DNA of 64,000 nucleotides from Clostridiaceae bacterium (GTDB taxonomy: Bacteria; Bacillota_I; Bacilli_A; Erysipelotrichales; Coprobacillaceae), in NCBI GenBank assembly GCA_902363625.1, contig CABJAS010000003.1, forward strand, positions 1 through 64,000, in the 5' to 3' direction. Below are positions 1 through 9,640 of this stretch, one piece after another. The translations under genes and the position numbers were made by a program. The first letter of the stretch is position 1, and every line of letters starts with the position of its first letter. A model generated the notes under the pieces. It was not told the DNA's origin. It searched no databases and saw nothing but the letters and a program-made list of their open reading frames with translations.

Positions 1-423
1 TTCAGGTGAGAAAATAATATTCTTTGTATTATATTTTTCTCTTACACTTTGAGTATATCCAACAGGAATGGTACTCTTTATAATCATGATAGCTTCCGGA
101 TTCACTTCCACGACCAATTCAATTACATTTTCTACAGCACTAGTATCAAAGAAGTTTTCCTTTGAATCATAGTTAGTTGGTGCTGCGATCACAACCATTT
201 CAGCCTCCTTATATGCTTTTTTAGCATCTAAAGTCGCTGTTAGATTTAATTTTTTTGTACTTAAAAAGTCTTCAATTTCATCATCTTGAATTGGAGACTT
301 TCTTTCATTAATCATATTTACTTTTTCTTCAATAATATCAACAGCCATAACCTCATGGTGTTGAGCTAACAATGTGGCTATGCTTAGTCCTACATAGCCT
401 GTTCCTGCAACTGCGATTTTCAT
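1..423 (-). CDS. UDP-glucose/GDP-mannose dehydrogenase family protein, N-terminal part (cut by window edge)
   Basis: About 141 N-terminal codons are visible; the gene runs off the left edge. The start is ATG at 421-423, preceded by an AGGAGG-like site (430-436 on the plus strand). The N-terminus is a Rossmann nucleotide-binding motif (GTGYVGLS), followed by a VIAAPTNYD segment and the KSTIPVGYT motif typical of UDP-glucose 6-dehydrogenases. The family makes UDP-glucuronate (or a related uronate) by two-step NAD-dependent oxidation, giving an acidic sugar precursor for surface polysaccharide. It is the last gene seen in the minus-strand polysaccharide locus, separated by about 200 bp from the acetyltransferase upstream, so it may have its own promoter. 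The catalytic Cys lies outside the window, so the exact substrate cannot be judged. Confidence 0.85.
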   Translation of the reverse strand, partial: MKIAVAGTGYVGLSIATLLAQHHEVMAVDIIEEKVNMINERKSPIQDDEIEDFLSTKKLNLTATLDAKKAYKEAEMVVIAAPTNYDSKENFFDTSAVENVIELVVEVNPEAIMIIKSTIPVGYTQSVREKYNTKNIIFSPE

Positions 424-621
424 TTTTTTCCTCCTTAATTCAAATAATTCTTTTATTTTAATAAATTTAATCATCAAATATATATTATTTTATTCTTTGT
501 AAACTTAAATAATTTAATATATAGCTCTATTTATATAGTATAGTATTCTAATAACTATCAAATTTTCATTAAAGCAAAGCCATTTAATAAATATGCATCT
601 AAAATATTGATCACGTACTAA

Positions 622-1080
622 TTAATACTTAAATCTTTTAACAAGCGTTGCTGGAACGCCTGCGTATAAGCAATAATCTTCTGTAATATTAGATACCACT
701 ACAGAACCAGCGGCAATAACAACAAACTTTCCTGTTATTTTCACATCTCCCACTATAGTTGAATTTGCACAAATCCATACATCATCACCAATATACGTAT
801 TCATTGGCTTATGAACTCTTTTTTTTGCTTTAATCCACACCTCTAAATCATAGCCCGATGATAAAATTGTCACATTAGCTGATAATGTGACTCTATCTCC
901 AATAATTATTGATGATCCTTCTCTACCCAACAACTTACATCCATCATTAATTTTAACATTATCACCTATTGATATAGTATTTCCTTTATAAATTGTAGGA
1001 TTACCGTATAAAATCAAATTATCTCCACATTTTTTTAATTGTTTTTTCTTTAAATAATTATTAATAATCCTAATCATCAT
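622..1080 (-). CDS. Left-handed beta-helix (hexapeptide repeat) acyltransferase
   Basis: A 152-residue protein of the CatB/Maa/NodL-type hexapeptide acyltransferase superfamily. Repeats such as ISIGDNVKIN, IIIGDRVTLSANV, YIGDDVWICANSTIVGDV and VIAAGSVVVSN form the beta-helix, and the C-terminal YAGVPATLVKR is characteristic. The His in KKRVHKPMN is at the expected position of the catalytic base. Members transfer acetyl (or another acyl) groups from CoA to a sugar hydroxyl, here probably decorating a repeat-unit sugar in the cytoplasm. It starts with two consecutive ATG codons. It lies 58 bp downstream of the flippase in the same orientation. The acceptor sugar cannot be predicted. Confidence 0.85.
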   Translation of the reverse strand: MMIRIINNYLKKKQLKKCGDNLILYGNPTIYKGNTISIGDNVKINDGCKLLGREGSSIIIGDRVTLSANVTILSSGYDLEVWIKAKKRVHKPMNTYIGDDVWICANSTIVGDVKITGKFVVIAAGSVVVSNITEDYCLYAGVPATLVKRFKY

Positions 1081-1138
1081 ATAACTTATCCTCTCCTTTC
1101 AAAAAGAACTTATTTTAACATTTTAAAGAGCTATTATA

Positions 1139-2650
1139 TTATTTTTTAATAATTCTCAAAAATTTATTTTTATAAATAATAAACTCAGAATTTTTAAAAT
1201 TTAAAACAATATTAAGAATAATGGTAATCAATACTACAAGCACACCTTTAACCATAAAATCAATAAAATTTATTACAACAAATTTTGACATAATATAATT
1301 CGTAATGATAAAGATCAAAAACACTTGAATAATATAAATGATATTTAAGAATAGAATTTTTTTTAAAGAACAATTAAATTGATCTTTGCATAAATAAAAA
1401 AGTCCTACTGGAAAATTACAGATTACTCTTGATAATAGTGTTCCGAATATAATCCCGGCTAATCCAAAAAAATATACTAAAACTATTGAAAAGATTATAT
1501 TCAAGATTGCTCCTACAAAATAAACTACTTTTATTTTATTAAAAACATTTGATGTTGTTATAAATCCAGTTTGTGCATATAAAAGAATATTTAAATATAA
1601 ATCAAAAGCCATAGTAAGTAAAATAACATTTGATAACAAATAATTATCCCCTATCCAAATCATTATAAAATTTTGCATCAATATAGCGATACCTATAAAA
1701 AAAATTGAGGCAATTAAGTGATATCCAAATAGTACACTTTTATATAAAGATAATTTAACTTCACTTTTAGATTTAACGGTATGGATTCCTATACTGCTCT
1801 CCATAGAATTATACAGGTTTTTTGCTAATGATCTAACATTTTGAATTATCATTACATAATTACTGTAAAGCCCAACTGTCTCTGTTCCTATAAATCTAGT
1901 AATAAGCAAATTATCCGTTGTATCAATTAAAGCACTAGATATTCTAGTCATAAAAACATCTTTAACTTTCTGAAATATCTCTTTCTTTTTTATATCACTT
2001 AGTGTATCAACACCATTTAATACCCATTTATAGTTTTTATAAAAATATTTTTTAATATATATATTTGTTATACATGTACCTAATAACATGAGCATTATAT
2101 AGATTAAGTAACTTCCATTGATAAGCATTGCAACAATTTGTAGAATTGTACAAATAAAATATCCTAACAATGTTCCTATTTGAATAACTCTAATTTTTTG
2201 GTCAGCACGAATAACCGCATTGTATGGGCCAATTTGATAAGTTAAAATTTTTGAAACAACAAAAAACATATAATAAACTAAAAATGCATTGTAATCTCGA
2301 ATATCCGGTATAAAAAATTTTAGAAAAGGGATCAAAAGTATAGAAAACACAACCAAAATACCCATGATAATTCTAAATACCCTTTTTGAAAAAGAAAATA
2401 CTGACTGTATTTCTTTTTTTTCACCTTTTGAGAATTTTTCTATTAAATAGTATACAATAGCATCACCCAACCCAAGATTACTGAGTGCTAATATACCTAT
2501 AACGCTATTCATAAGTGCTGTAATTCCAAGAAAATAATCGCCAATAGATTTAATAAAAATAGAACGAGATACTAAACCTAATAAAAGAACAACTACATCT
2601 GAAAATATAAATGCTATAAAATTTTTAAATATTTCTTTTTTTGAATTCAT
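1139..2650 (-). CDS. Wzx-like polysaccharide flippase (MOP/PST family membrane protein)
   Basis: A 503-residue very hydrophobic protein with about 12-14 membrane helices, including an N-terminal pair with the family-like GDYFLGITALMNSVIGILALSN region. Length and topology match Wzx/RfbX flippases, which move undecaprenyl-diphosphate-linked repeat units across the cytoplasmic membrane. It is encoded between a GT2 gene and an acetyltransferase, the usual setting for a Wzx in a Wzx/Wzy locus. A Wzy-like polymerase is at 4890-6137. An AAAGGA site precedes the ATG. Wzx proteins diverge strongly, so the call rests on hydropathy, the N-terminal family pattern and context. Confidence 0.85.
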   Translation of the reverse strand: MNSKKEIFKNFIAFIFSDVVVLLLGLVSRSIFIKSIGDYFLGITALMNSVIGILALSNLGLGDAIVYYLIEKFSKGEKKEIQSVFSFSKRVFRIIMGILVVFSILLIPFLKFFIPDIRDYNAFLVYYMFFVVSKILTYQIGPYNAVIRADQKIRVIQIGTLLGYFICTILQIVAMLINGSYLIYIMLMLLGTCITNIYIKKYFYKNYKWVLNGVDTLSDIKKKEIFQKVKDVFMTRISSALIDTTDNLLITRFIGTETVGLYSNYVMIIQNVRSLAKNLYNSMESSIGIHTVKSKSEVKLSLYKSVLFGYHLIASIFFIGIAILMQNFIMIWIGDNYLLSNVILLTMAFDLYLNILLYAQTGFITTSNVFNKIKVVYFVGAILNIIFSIVLVYFFGLAGIIFGTLLSRVICNFPVGLFYLCKDQFNCSLKKILFLNIIYIIQVFLIFIITNYIMSKFVVINFIDFMVKGVLVVLITIILNIVLNFKNSEFIIYKNKFLRIIKK

Positions 2651-2667
2651 TTTGGTATCCTTTCATC

Positions 2668-3684
2668 CTACTTTGTCGATAATAAAGCTAAAATATATGC
2701 CAAATCGAAAAATTTATATTTTAATGAATACAAAAAAAGTTTGTATTTTAATGGTAATATAGAACATCTTTTGACCTGTTTCAAATCAAAAAAATAGCAT
2801 ATATCTTTAAGTCGCTTTCTTTTACTTTGATAATCTAATCTATTTTCTTTATTAACAATATAAAATTTAGTTATATTAATCAAAAACAACAATTTATAAA
2901 TATCAAAAAATCTTTTTATATTCTCATTAGATAAATCTAATTCTTTTTCAATGATACTTAACATATCTATTATTTTCTTATGATAGTCATAACTAAATTT
3001 ATGGGTCACAGAATGATTTGATATTCTATATCCATATAATTCATCTGAAACTATAACAATTTTCTCAACACAATAAGATATTTTATTTAAAAACAGTAAA
3101 TCTTCTGAAAAACAAAGTTGTTCATTAAATGTAATTCTATTTTCAACTACAGTTGATTTTTTTATTAATTTTCCCCATACACACATGCAGTAAGGATAAT
3201 ATGTATGCTTTTGAAAAGTAGGGGCAAACATTAACAGTCTATAATTATCCATATTATGTGTATCATAAATTTGAACAGGTGGACCAGAATACAAAGATTT
3301 TTTTACTTTTTCATCAAAAATATAATATAAACATCCCGTAATATCAGAATTATGTTCACTTTGTATACAAATTAACTTCTCTATTGTATCTGGCTCTAGA
3401 TAATCATCAGAATCCATAAAAAAAAGATAGTCGCCACTTGATAATTCAATGCCTTTATTCCTCGCTATTGAAACTCCCTCATTATTTTTATGGAATACCT
3501 TTATATAATCATATTTTTCTTGATAGCAATCTAACATATGAGCTACAAAATCGTTAGAACCATCATCAATGACTATAATTTCTTTATTTACATAGGTTTG
3601 ATTACACGTAGAATTGATTGCTAATTGAATATGCTCTACTTTTGCATTATAAACGGGAAGAATGATACTAACTTTTTTTTTCAT
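2668..3684 (-). CDS. Family 2 glycosyltransferase
   Basis: A 338-residue GT-A fold transferase. The N-terminus SIILPVYNAKVEHIQLAI is the classic GT2 nucleotide-sugar binding start, followed by IVIDDGSND and the metal-binding DxD-like FMDSDDYLEPDT at about residue 95. FSEDLLFLNKI later supplies the conserved ED. It would add one sugar to the lipid-linked repeat unit on the cytoplasmic face. It overlaps the upstream glycosyltransferase by 17 bp, indicating translational coupling. An A9 homopolymer directly follows the start codon (3673-3681 on the plus strand). Confidence 0.9.
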   Translation of the reverse strand: MKKKVSIILPVYNAKVEHIQLAINSTCNQTYVNKEIIVIDDGSNDFVAHMLDCYQEKYDYIKVFHKNNEGVSIARNKGIELSSGDYLFFMDSDDYLEPDTIEKLICIQSEHNSDITGCLYYIFDEKVKKSLYSGPPVQIYDTHNMDNYRLLMFAPTFQKHTYYPYCMCVWGKLIKKSTVVENRITFNEQLCFSEDLLFLNKISYCVEKIVIVSDELYGYRISNHSVTHKFSYDYHKKIIDMLSIIEKELDLSNENIKRFFDIYKLLFLINITKFYIVNKENRLDYQSKRKRLKDICYFFDLKQVKRCSILPLKYKLFLYSLKYKFFDLAYILALLSTK

Positions 3685-4840
3685 TATGTGTTAACTCCTC
3701 AATAAAAGGCAGATTTTCTAATACAGTATTTTCATCCCATTTTCTTGAAAACTCTGAATATGGTATTATACCTTGGTTGTTGTATATAGTGACAAATTTT
3801 TTATATAATCTGCTACCATTCGCATAGTTTTTGGCTTTTATTACTTCTTTTATTCTGTTTTCATCACCCGGAAGAAACTTATAATGCTTTAATACAATTC
3901 CAAATTTTGCTGTTATATCTTCTTTAAACGGATGTATGTGATGAGACCCTATATTAAATCTATTGCTAGTTTGATAAAATAAAGGAACTTTACTCTGCAA
4001 AACATTTTCATCGTCAAAGATTCTGTTTAAAAACCCCCCTGTTATTATCTTTCTGTTGTTATCATATACATAATAATCATTATCCGCATCATAATAAACA
4101 TAATCATTAATATAGTTTTCTCTTTTTAATCTATTATCGCCTAATAACCCCTTTGGATACATTTCTAACATAAGACCTTTAACAGAATATATTCCCATTT
4201 TATATAGTTGATTAGCATATTGATTTATATTTAAACAATTTGATTCAGGATACCAAATTAATTCATCAGCATCTACAATTAGATACCATCTATCATCTCC
4301 ATAATCTGAAATCATTCGATTGCACCATGCACATTTTTTTTGTGAATTATATTTATCGTTCGTTCGATATAATACAATATCTTGCTGTGCTTCTAAATAT
4401 TCAGTTGAACCATCTGAAGAATTATTATCACAAATTAAAAATAATTTAACTCCTAATTTTCTATAATGTGACATAAATTCTTTTATTCTTGTTAATTCAT
4501 TTTTTAATGCACAAACCACAATCACATCATTCTTATCAATCGATAAATTGTTATTTTTTACTCTTTCTATGTCAGAAATAAAATAAGAGTCAATCATTTC
4601 ATACAACAATTTGCTATTTGAATGTTTAATTATTAATTTAGCCTTCAATTTCCAATTATCATATTTTTCATTATAATCTATCGAATATAATTTTTTTGTT
4701 TGTAATCTCTTATTTTTATATCCAATTAGATACCCTAAACAATACTTCATCTTACACATAGCATTCAGTCCAAATACATTTTTAATATATAACAAAATCT
4801 TTTCTTGTTTCGTCAAATAAAAATTATTAAATTTTTTCAC
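3668..4840 (-). CDS. Glycosyltransferase, Glyco_tranf_2_4-like
   Basis: A 390-residue protein starting at GTG after AAGGAGTG. A divergent GT-A domain begins near residue 105 (VIVVCALKNELTRIKEFMSH), then FLICDNNSSDGSTEYL and the metal-binding WYLIVDADELIWYP. This pattern matches the family 2-related Glyco_tranf_2_4 group. About 100 basic residues precede the domain, and a C-terminal part contains a HHIHPF segment. It is probably a cytoplasmic or membrane-peripheral repeat-unit glycosyltransferase. It sits between the Wzy-like gene and the GT2 that it overlaps. Donor and acceptor are unknown. Confidence 0.8.
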   Translation of the reverse strand: MKKFNNFYLTKQEKILLYIKNVFGLNAMCKMKYCLGYLIGYKNKRLQTKKLYSIDYNEKYDNWKLKAKLIIKHSNSKLLYEMIDSYFISDIERVKNNNLSIDKNDVIVVCALKNELTRIKEFMSHYRKLGVKLFLICDNNSSDGSTEYLEAQQDIVLYRTNDKYNSQKKCAWCNRMISDYGDDRWYLIVDADELIWYPESNCLNINQYANQLYKMGIYSVKGLMLEMYPKGLLGDNRLKRENYINDYVYYDADNDYYVYDNNRKIITGGFLNRIFDDENVLQSKVPLFYQTSNRFNIGSHHIHPFKEDITAKFGIVLKHYKFLPGDENRIKEVIKAKNYANGSRLYKKFVTIYNNQGIIPYSEFSRKWDENTVLENLPFIEELTHNEKKS

Positions 4841-4889
4841 AAAAACACTCCTTTTAATAAAAATAGATAATCAATATTTAATTAAAATT

Positions 4890-6137
4890 CTAATAATCAC
4901 CTACTACTTCCCAATTCATAATTATTACAAGTACCATTGGTAATATCAAATAACTAAAAAACGGCTCTTTAATTTCGATTAGTAACATAATTGCTAGGAC
5001 TAATAAATAAAAGCTTTTATTTATTAGTTTATTTTGAAATAGAGGTATTAGATACAATTGTAAAAAACTCAAATAATATGCAATTGAACCTATCAATCCC
5101 AATGCAAAAAACTTTTGCCAATAACCTGAATCATTTTGAAATCTTGTTCCGAGCGATGATACTCCTTTTGTTACTGATGTACCAAATAAGGTTTCTAAGG
5201 TCAACTTAGGTCTACTCATATCTTTTAAAACATTAAATGTATGAACCCCTTCATCTCTATTAAATAAACCATAAAATAATTCAAGAGATCTATTAACTAT
5301 TCTGATAATTAGCTCTTTATCTATCAAATATCCTAAAAAAGCAACACCTAATATACATAATATTAATTTAGGAATTAAATTGTATAATTCATACAATATA
5401 GAATTTCTTCGTTCAGTAACTAACCAGTAAATTAGTAATAAAATGGAGCAGTAGAAAGCTGTTCTTCCACTCACTGCTTCAGCCACCATTATTATTATGT
5501 ATTTTGTTAGAAAAGTATTTACTTTGATTTTGCCTTTAATCATCATATACATTAGTAATACTTGAACAGAAAATAATACAATAGCTCCAGAAGCACCTAC
5601 AACACCTATTCCTACTCCTTTAACACTAGCTGATATATAGTATAAATACTCTGCATTTTGATTATAATATAAAGAAAGTAAAGTTTTCACTGGTGTTAAA
5701 AATAAAGATGAAATAATAATTAAGCTTTGGGTTATTGCTACAGAACTAACAATTTTTTCAAATCTATTTATATTTTTAAACGTAAGAATGATAAACATTG
5801 GAAACACAAAAATATACAGAAAGATAACCAACAACTCTTTTGAAGAAATATAAAAAGAATTTGAATTAAAACTATAAAATATTTCTCTGTAGATTAGCCC
5901 TATGGTCCAAACTAATCCCAAAAGAAAATAAATTAAATATTGTTTAATTCCTATTTTTTTTAGTATCTTCTTTAACTCGTTAAATTTCATAAATAAGATT
6001 ACTATAATCACTATAAAAATATATTTTGAAAGATCTAATGAAAATAATTTAATTTTGAAGAAAATAATAGCAATTAATAACCACATGATTATTTCCTTAA
6101 GGATAGGTAATTTTATTTTAGTATAGTTAAATTTCAA
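4890..6137 (-). CDS. Wzy-like O-antigen/polysaccharide polymerase (membrane protein)
   Basis: About 415 residues with 10 or more predicted membrane helices and a larger extracytoplasmic loop rich in charged residues (around FGLFNRDEGVHTFNVLKDMSR), the usual layout of Wzy polymerases. Wzy proteins join flipped repeat units into a polymer at the outer membrane face. I prefer the TTG start at 6135-6137, because GGGGG lies about 7 nt upstream and this places the start just after the preceding gene's stop. A longer reading from 6173 is possible. Sequence similarity within Wzy is poor, so the call rests on topology and position beside Wzx and glycosyltransferases. Confidence 0.75.
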   Translation of the reverse strand: MKFNYTKIKLPILKEIIMWLLIAIIFFKIKLFSLDLSKYIFIVIIVILFMKFNELKKILKKIGIKQYLIYFLLGLVWTIGLIYREIFYSFNSNSFYISSKELLVIFLYIFVFPMFIILTFKNINRFEKIVSSVAITQSLIIISSLFLTPVKTLLSLYYNQNAEYLYYISASVKGVGIGVVGASGAIVLFSVQVLLMYMMIKGKIKVNTFLTKYIIIMVAEAVSGRTAFYCSILLLIYWLVTERRNSILYELYNLIPKLILCILGVAFLGYLIDKELIIRIVNRSLELFYGLFNRDEGVHTFNVLKDMSRPKLTLETLFGTSVTKGVSSLGTRFQNDSGYWQKFFALGLIGSIAYYLSFLQLYLIPLFQNKLINKSFYLLVLAIMLLIEIKEPFFSYLILPMVLVIIMNWEVVGDY

Positions 6138-6141
6138 ATTA

Positions 6142-7095
6142 CTACCCCCAACTATTTTTATCATTTTTTCCAAAAAATTCTTTTACATACCAAGTTAATC
6201 TATTATATAATGCACGAACCCCGCCTCTTTTAAAATTTTTCATTACCCCTTTCAAATGAGTTTGAAAAGAATTTTCTCTGTTTAACTTTATAGTATTATA
6301 TGGTGATTCTAAGTAACATTGATACCATTCATCAGCACATTTTATATACTTGTATTGCCAAGGTTTTCCACCTGTTGCATAATGGATGATTAAGGCATTA
6401 TTGACAAGTTCTTTATTATTTTTAAAAGAAGTATTATAAAGTTTATTCACTTTTTCAATAGAAAATGTTTTTCTTTCTATACCAAGAAGTTTATTTGCAA
6501 TGCAGTTATATTGGTGTGGTAAAAAAAGCATTCGCTCTGAACAAACTTGATTAAATGTTTGTTGATCCATACTTCCTCTATCACCTAAAGATTTTCTGGT
6601 CTCCATCAATAGACTTGACATGTTATCCTTTCTCATTAATTTTGCATTAAACAACATAACACCTGCATTTATTAATTTTTTATTATCAAATACCATATCT
6701 AGCGATGGGACGCCCCCAATATAATTATCCTCTAACTCAATTTTATATAAATCAGTTAAATCTCCGCGTACATATATATCTCCATCAAGATAAATAAATT
6801 TATCATACTGCTCTATATAATCACACAGATTAAATTTTAATAAACAAGCTATAGGAATATGACTTAGCTGCTTAATGTCTTTATACATATCAAGCGAAAC
6901 GTTTATAATAGTTATTTTTACTTTATCTGTTTCAACTAGTCTAAGTTTTTTTTCATCTGCTTTATCACATTCTGCCATGATCACAAATATATCATACTTT
7001 GTATTTTCATTTTTATTTTTAATTAAAGAATATATCGCAACTCCTGTCTGCATTACAAAATTTTTATCAGATATAAATGCTATCGGTATTACCAT
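6142..7095 (-). CDS. Family 8 glycosyltransferase
   Basis: About 317 residues from the ATG at 7093-7095, chosen because GGAGGAG lies 8 nt upstream; this gives a 1-nt gap to the previous gene. The protein starts IPIAFISDKNFVMQTGVAI, the GT8 pattern. It contains the DxD metal site in FIYLDGDIYVRGDLTDLY and downstream GGVPSLD, INAGVMLFN and DQQTFNQV motifs. GT8 enzymes are retaining galactosyl- or glucosyltransferases using UDP-sugars. Here it should add a sugar to the lipid-linked oligosaccharide. It is tightly packed in the operon between a GT2 and the Wzy-like gene. Confidence 0.9.
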   Translation of the reverse strand: MVIPIAFISDKNFVMQTGVAIYSLIKNKNENTKYDIFVIMAECDKADEKKLRLVETDKVKITIINVSLDMYKDIKQLSHIPIACLLKFNLCDYIEQYDKFIYLDGDIYVRGDLTDLYKIELEDNYIGGVPSLDMVFDNKKLINAGVMLFNAKLMRKDNMSSLLMETRKSLGDRGSMDQQTFNQVCSERMLFLPHQYNCIANKLLGIERKTFSIEKVNKLYNTSFKNNKELVNNALIIHYATGGKPWQYKYIKCADEWYQCYLESPYNTIKLNRENSFQTHLKGVMKNFKRGGVRALYNRLTWYVKEFFGKNDKNSWG

Positions 7096-7096
7096 A

Positions 7097-8107
7097 CTAT
7101 TTTCTCCTCCACTCATTCTTATATTTCAAGCTTTTTCTTTTGAGCCAAACCTTATACATCATATTTGGATATAAAACACATAAAATAGAAATTATTTTAA
7201 TTTTCAAATCATTTTTATTAATTAAAGCATTCTTCAAATAATAAAATTTTTTGTTTTCTATTTTTGCCACAATATTATTATTAATTGATAGTAACGAACC
7301 ATTACCTATTAAACGCATTCTCTCTGTAAGTATATTATATGCAGAAATTCCTAATAAAATTTGACTTCTGTTCAAGAAGAAATCAAATTGTTCTAATCTA
7401 TTCATATATGAAGCTTCAAACAATTGTTCAATATTATTTTTCTTATGCATTATGCTATCACTTCTTTCAGATTGATAATAATATAATGCGGAATCTAAAG
7501 AAATAATCCTTTTTGCATTCCAATAAATTTTATATATTGTTGCATTGTCTTCAGATAATCTATTTTGAGGAAAGGCAATATCATTGAACAATTCTCTATT
7601 ATATAATTTACCCTGTACAACTCCTGTATAACTACCCAATTTTCCTGTAAAAGCTAATTTTATAAAATTTGTATTATCATAAACACTATTATTTTTATTT
7701 TTCTCTAACAGTTCTTTATTTATTTGATTTATATTTTTAAATGCAAAAATTTGCGTAGTCACTATATCTGCACCTTCATCACACATTTTCTTATATAATA
7801 TTTCAACAAAATTATTACTAATCATGTCATCACTATCTATAAAGCAAATTATTTCACCTTTTGATTCTTTAATTAGTGTATTTCGAGCGGTTGATACATC
7901 TGGAATTAATTGCTCTATAATTCTTATTCTATTGTCTTTCTTATGATATTCTTTCAATATATCTAATGTTTTATCTCCAGATGGCTGCCATACCAATAAA
8001 ATTTCAATATTATTATAGGTTTGATTTATTACACAATTTAAACACCGTTCAATGTAATTTTCTACATTATATACTGGTATTAATACAGAAATCATTTTAT
8101 TTTCCAT
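7097..8107 (-). CDS. Family 2 glycosyltransferase
   Basis: About 336 residues. The N-terminus (MISVLIPVYNVENYIERC) and the segments NIEILLVWQPSGDKTLDI and ICFIDSDDMISNNF are the GT2 nucleotide-sugar and DxD motifs; LSEDNATIYKIYW carries the conserved ED. In the usual IDDGS position this protein has VWQPSGD, a variation seen in some GT2 members. The start is ambiguous among TTG 8113, ATG 8107 and ATG 8095; I use 8107. It overlaps the upstream GT4 gene by several bases, so the two are probably translationally coupled. Confidence 0.88.
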   Translation of the reverse strand: MENKMISVLIPVYNVENYIERCLNCVINQTYNNIEILLVWQPSGDKTLDILKEYHKKDNRIRIIEQLIPDVSTARNTLIKESKGEIICFIDSDDMISNNFVEILYKKMCDEGADIVTTQIFAFKNINQINKELLEKNKNNSVYDNTNFIKLAFTGKLGSYTGVVQGKLYNRELFNDIAFPQNRLSEDNATIYKIYWNAKRIISLDSALYYYQSERSDSIMHKKNNIEQLFEASYMNRLEQFDFFLNRSQILLGISAYNILTERMRLIGNGSLLSINNNIVAKIENKKFYYLKNALINKNDLKIKIISILCVLYPNMMYKVWLKRKSLKYKNEWRRK

Positions 8108-9162
8108 AAACAATATTTCCTTTCTAATACTCTTTTATATACTTCGAGTAATTGACAATAATACTCTTTACTATTATCTAACTGCTTAGCTTGACTTAAT
8201 GCACATTTATGCTTTTTTTCCCAATAATCATTATCGGACAATAATTCATACAATTCACACACATAATCATTTAATTGATTGCAAATTTTACCACACTGAT
8301 TTGTTACTATATCTTTTAATCCACCTACACCACTGCAAACAACAGGAACTCCTAGTGCCATCGCTTCAATTGCTACTAAACCAAATCCTTCCCATTTTGA
8401 TGGTAAGCATAATGCTTTACTTTTTTTTAATATTGGATACGGATTAGATTGGAATCCAAATATTGTAACATTTTCTACAAAATTACTATCTGATATTCTT
8501 TTTTTAAATAATTGATATAAATCTCCCTCACCAATAATTGCTACTTTCACATCATTTTTTATTTTGACTGTTTTCTCAATTATATCAAATAACAAATCAG
8601 GATTTTTTTGATCCGTAATTCGACCTAAATAGATATAATCAAAACTATTAAAATACTTTATCTCATTTGCTTGGTTAATGATTCTTGTAACATCTATTGG
8701 ATTAGATATACATTTAATTTTATGGCGAATAAATTTACTGAATACATATTCTTCTTCTATTGAATTAGAAACAGTAAGAATTTTGGATACAAATAAACTT
8801 GAAACAAAAAAAACAATTGAATACACCCCCCTTTTTTTTATCCAAGGCGAATTATTATGGATATGAGATACTATTTTCGCCTGAGGGAAACACAATGTAG
8901 AAATTATTGTCGCAGTATAATCATGAGCATGAATAACATCCGGATTAGTTAATTGAATTATCTTCTTTAAATTCCTAACTGTTAATTTTTGCATAGAATA
9001 AAATTTAATTTTGTTTTCTTCTAACACTTCTGAAATACTTCCATCTAATGAAGCGTAATAAGAATTAACATTATTCTTTGTTTGATTAATTATTGAAATG
9101 GCGACATTTTCTGCTCCAGAATAAGTAGAAGTATTCAAAACATGTAAAACTTTTATTTTCAT
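8092..9162 (-). CDS. Family 4 glycosyltransferase
   Basis: About 356 residues of GT-B fold. The N-terminal domain begins VLHVLNTSTYSGAENVAI, a GT4 signature. The C-terminal domain contains YLGRITDQKNPDLLFDI, VAIIGEGDLYQLF and the donor-binding KWEGFGLVAIEAMALGVPVVCSG motif with its EX7E pair. The start is ATG 9160-9162, placed 8 nt after AAGGAG; GTG 6 nt earlier is too close to that site. It is a retaining transferase that acts on the cytoplasmic side to extend the repeat unit. It is separated from the next GT4 gene upstream by a gene remnant at 9247-9640. Confidence 0.9.
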   Translation of the reverse strand: MKIKVLHVLNTSTYSGAENVAISIINQTKNNVNSYYASLDGSISEVLEENKIKFYSMQKLTVRNLKKIIQLTNPDVIHAHDYTATIISTLCFPQAKIVSHIHNNSPWIKKRGVYSIVFFVSSLFVSKILTVSNSIEEEYVFSKFIRHKIKCISNPIDVTRIINQANEIKYFNSFDYIYLGRITDQKNPDLLFDIIEKTVKIKNDVKVAIIGEGDLYQLFKKRISDSNFVENVTIFGFQSNPYPILKKSKALCLPSKWEGFGLVAIEAMALGVPVVCSGVGGLKDIVTNQCGKICNQLNDYVCELYELLSDNDYWEKKHKCALSQAKQLDNSKEYYCQLLEVYKRVLERKYCLWKIK

Positions 9163-9246
9163 TTGCACAACTCCTTATTTTCTTCATATATTTTTCGTAT
9201 AATCTAACCTATACAGTTTCTTGAAAAACAAGAAATTTATTTCATA

Positions 9247-9640
9247 TTATTTTTTTGCCAATCTATTTTTACCCTTACATATGATCGATTGGGTTACCGT
9301 ATAATATAAATGATTACTAATCAATTCAGCTACTCTATCTCCTTTAGTGTACATAATTAAATCATCATTTCTCTTTATCCTACTTACACTACAAGGCAAT
9401 CCATATACCATCGGCTTCCATTAACACATTGGACAACTTCTCAAATAAAATACAAATATGTTACATGGCTTCATAATTTTAATTACATCATTTCTATATC
9501 TAAGAAGATGTAATCTATCTTCTACATGCAATACTAATATGTTTTTAATTTTTTACCGCAACATAATCTTCCCTATTAATAATCGGAATATCTATTTTGT
9601 ATTATATCTTTCAATATTTTTGAACAAAAAATTCTTTATT
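9247..9640 (-). pseudogene. Decayed remnant of a second GT4 glycosyltransferase
   Basis: The space between two GT4 genes is not empty: it matches the upstream GT4 gene (9611-10792) in coding order. The plus-strand stretch around 9450-9530 aligns with 9923-10015 of that gene at roughly 70 percent by eye. A frame at about 9352-9420 reads GLPCSVSRIKRNDDLI, equivalent to SLPCIASNIRGNFDLL in the intact protein, and continues to a stop at 9247-9249. The stretch 9604-9638 matches 10345-10379. Frames are broken and large internal parts are missing. This is best explained as a tandem GT4 paralogue degraded by deletion. The 3' end of the intact gene runs into it. Confidence 0.7.

Noticed and set aside
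3668..3684. A9 tract after the start of a GT2 gene as a slipped-strand phase-variation site
   Set aside because: A runs of this length are common in this AT-rich locus and the gene is in frame here; there is no evidence for variation without reads. The similar A9 in ftsW is in an already broken gene.
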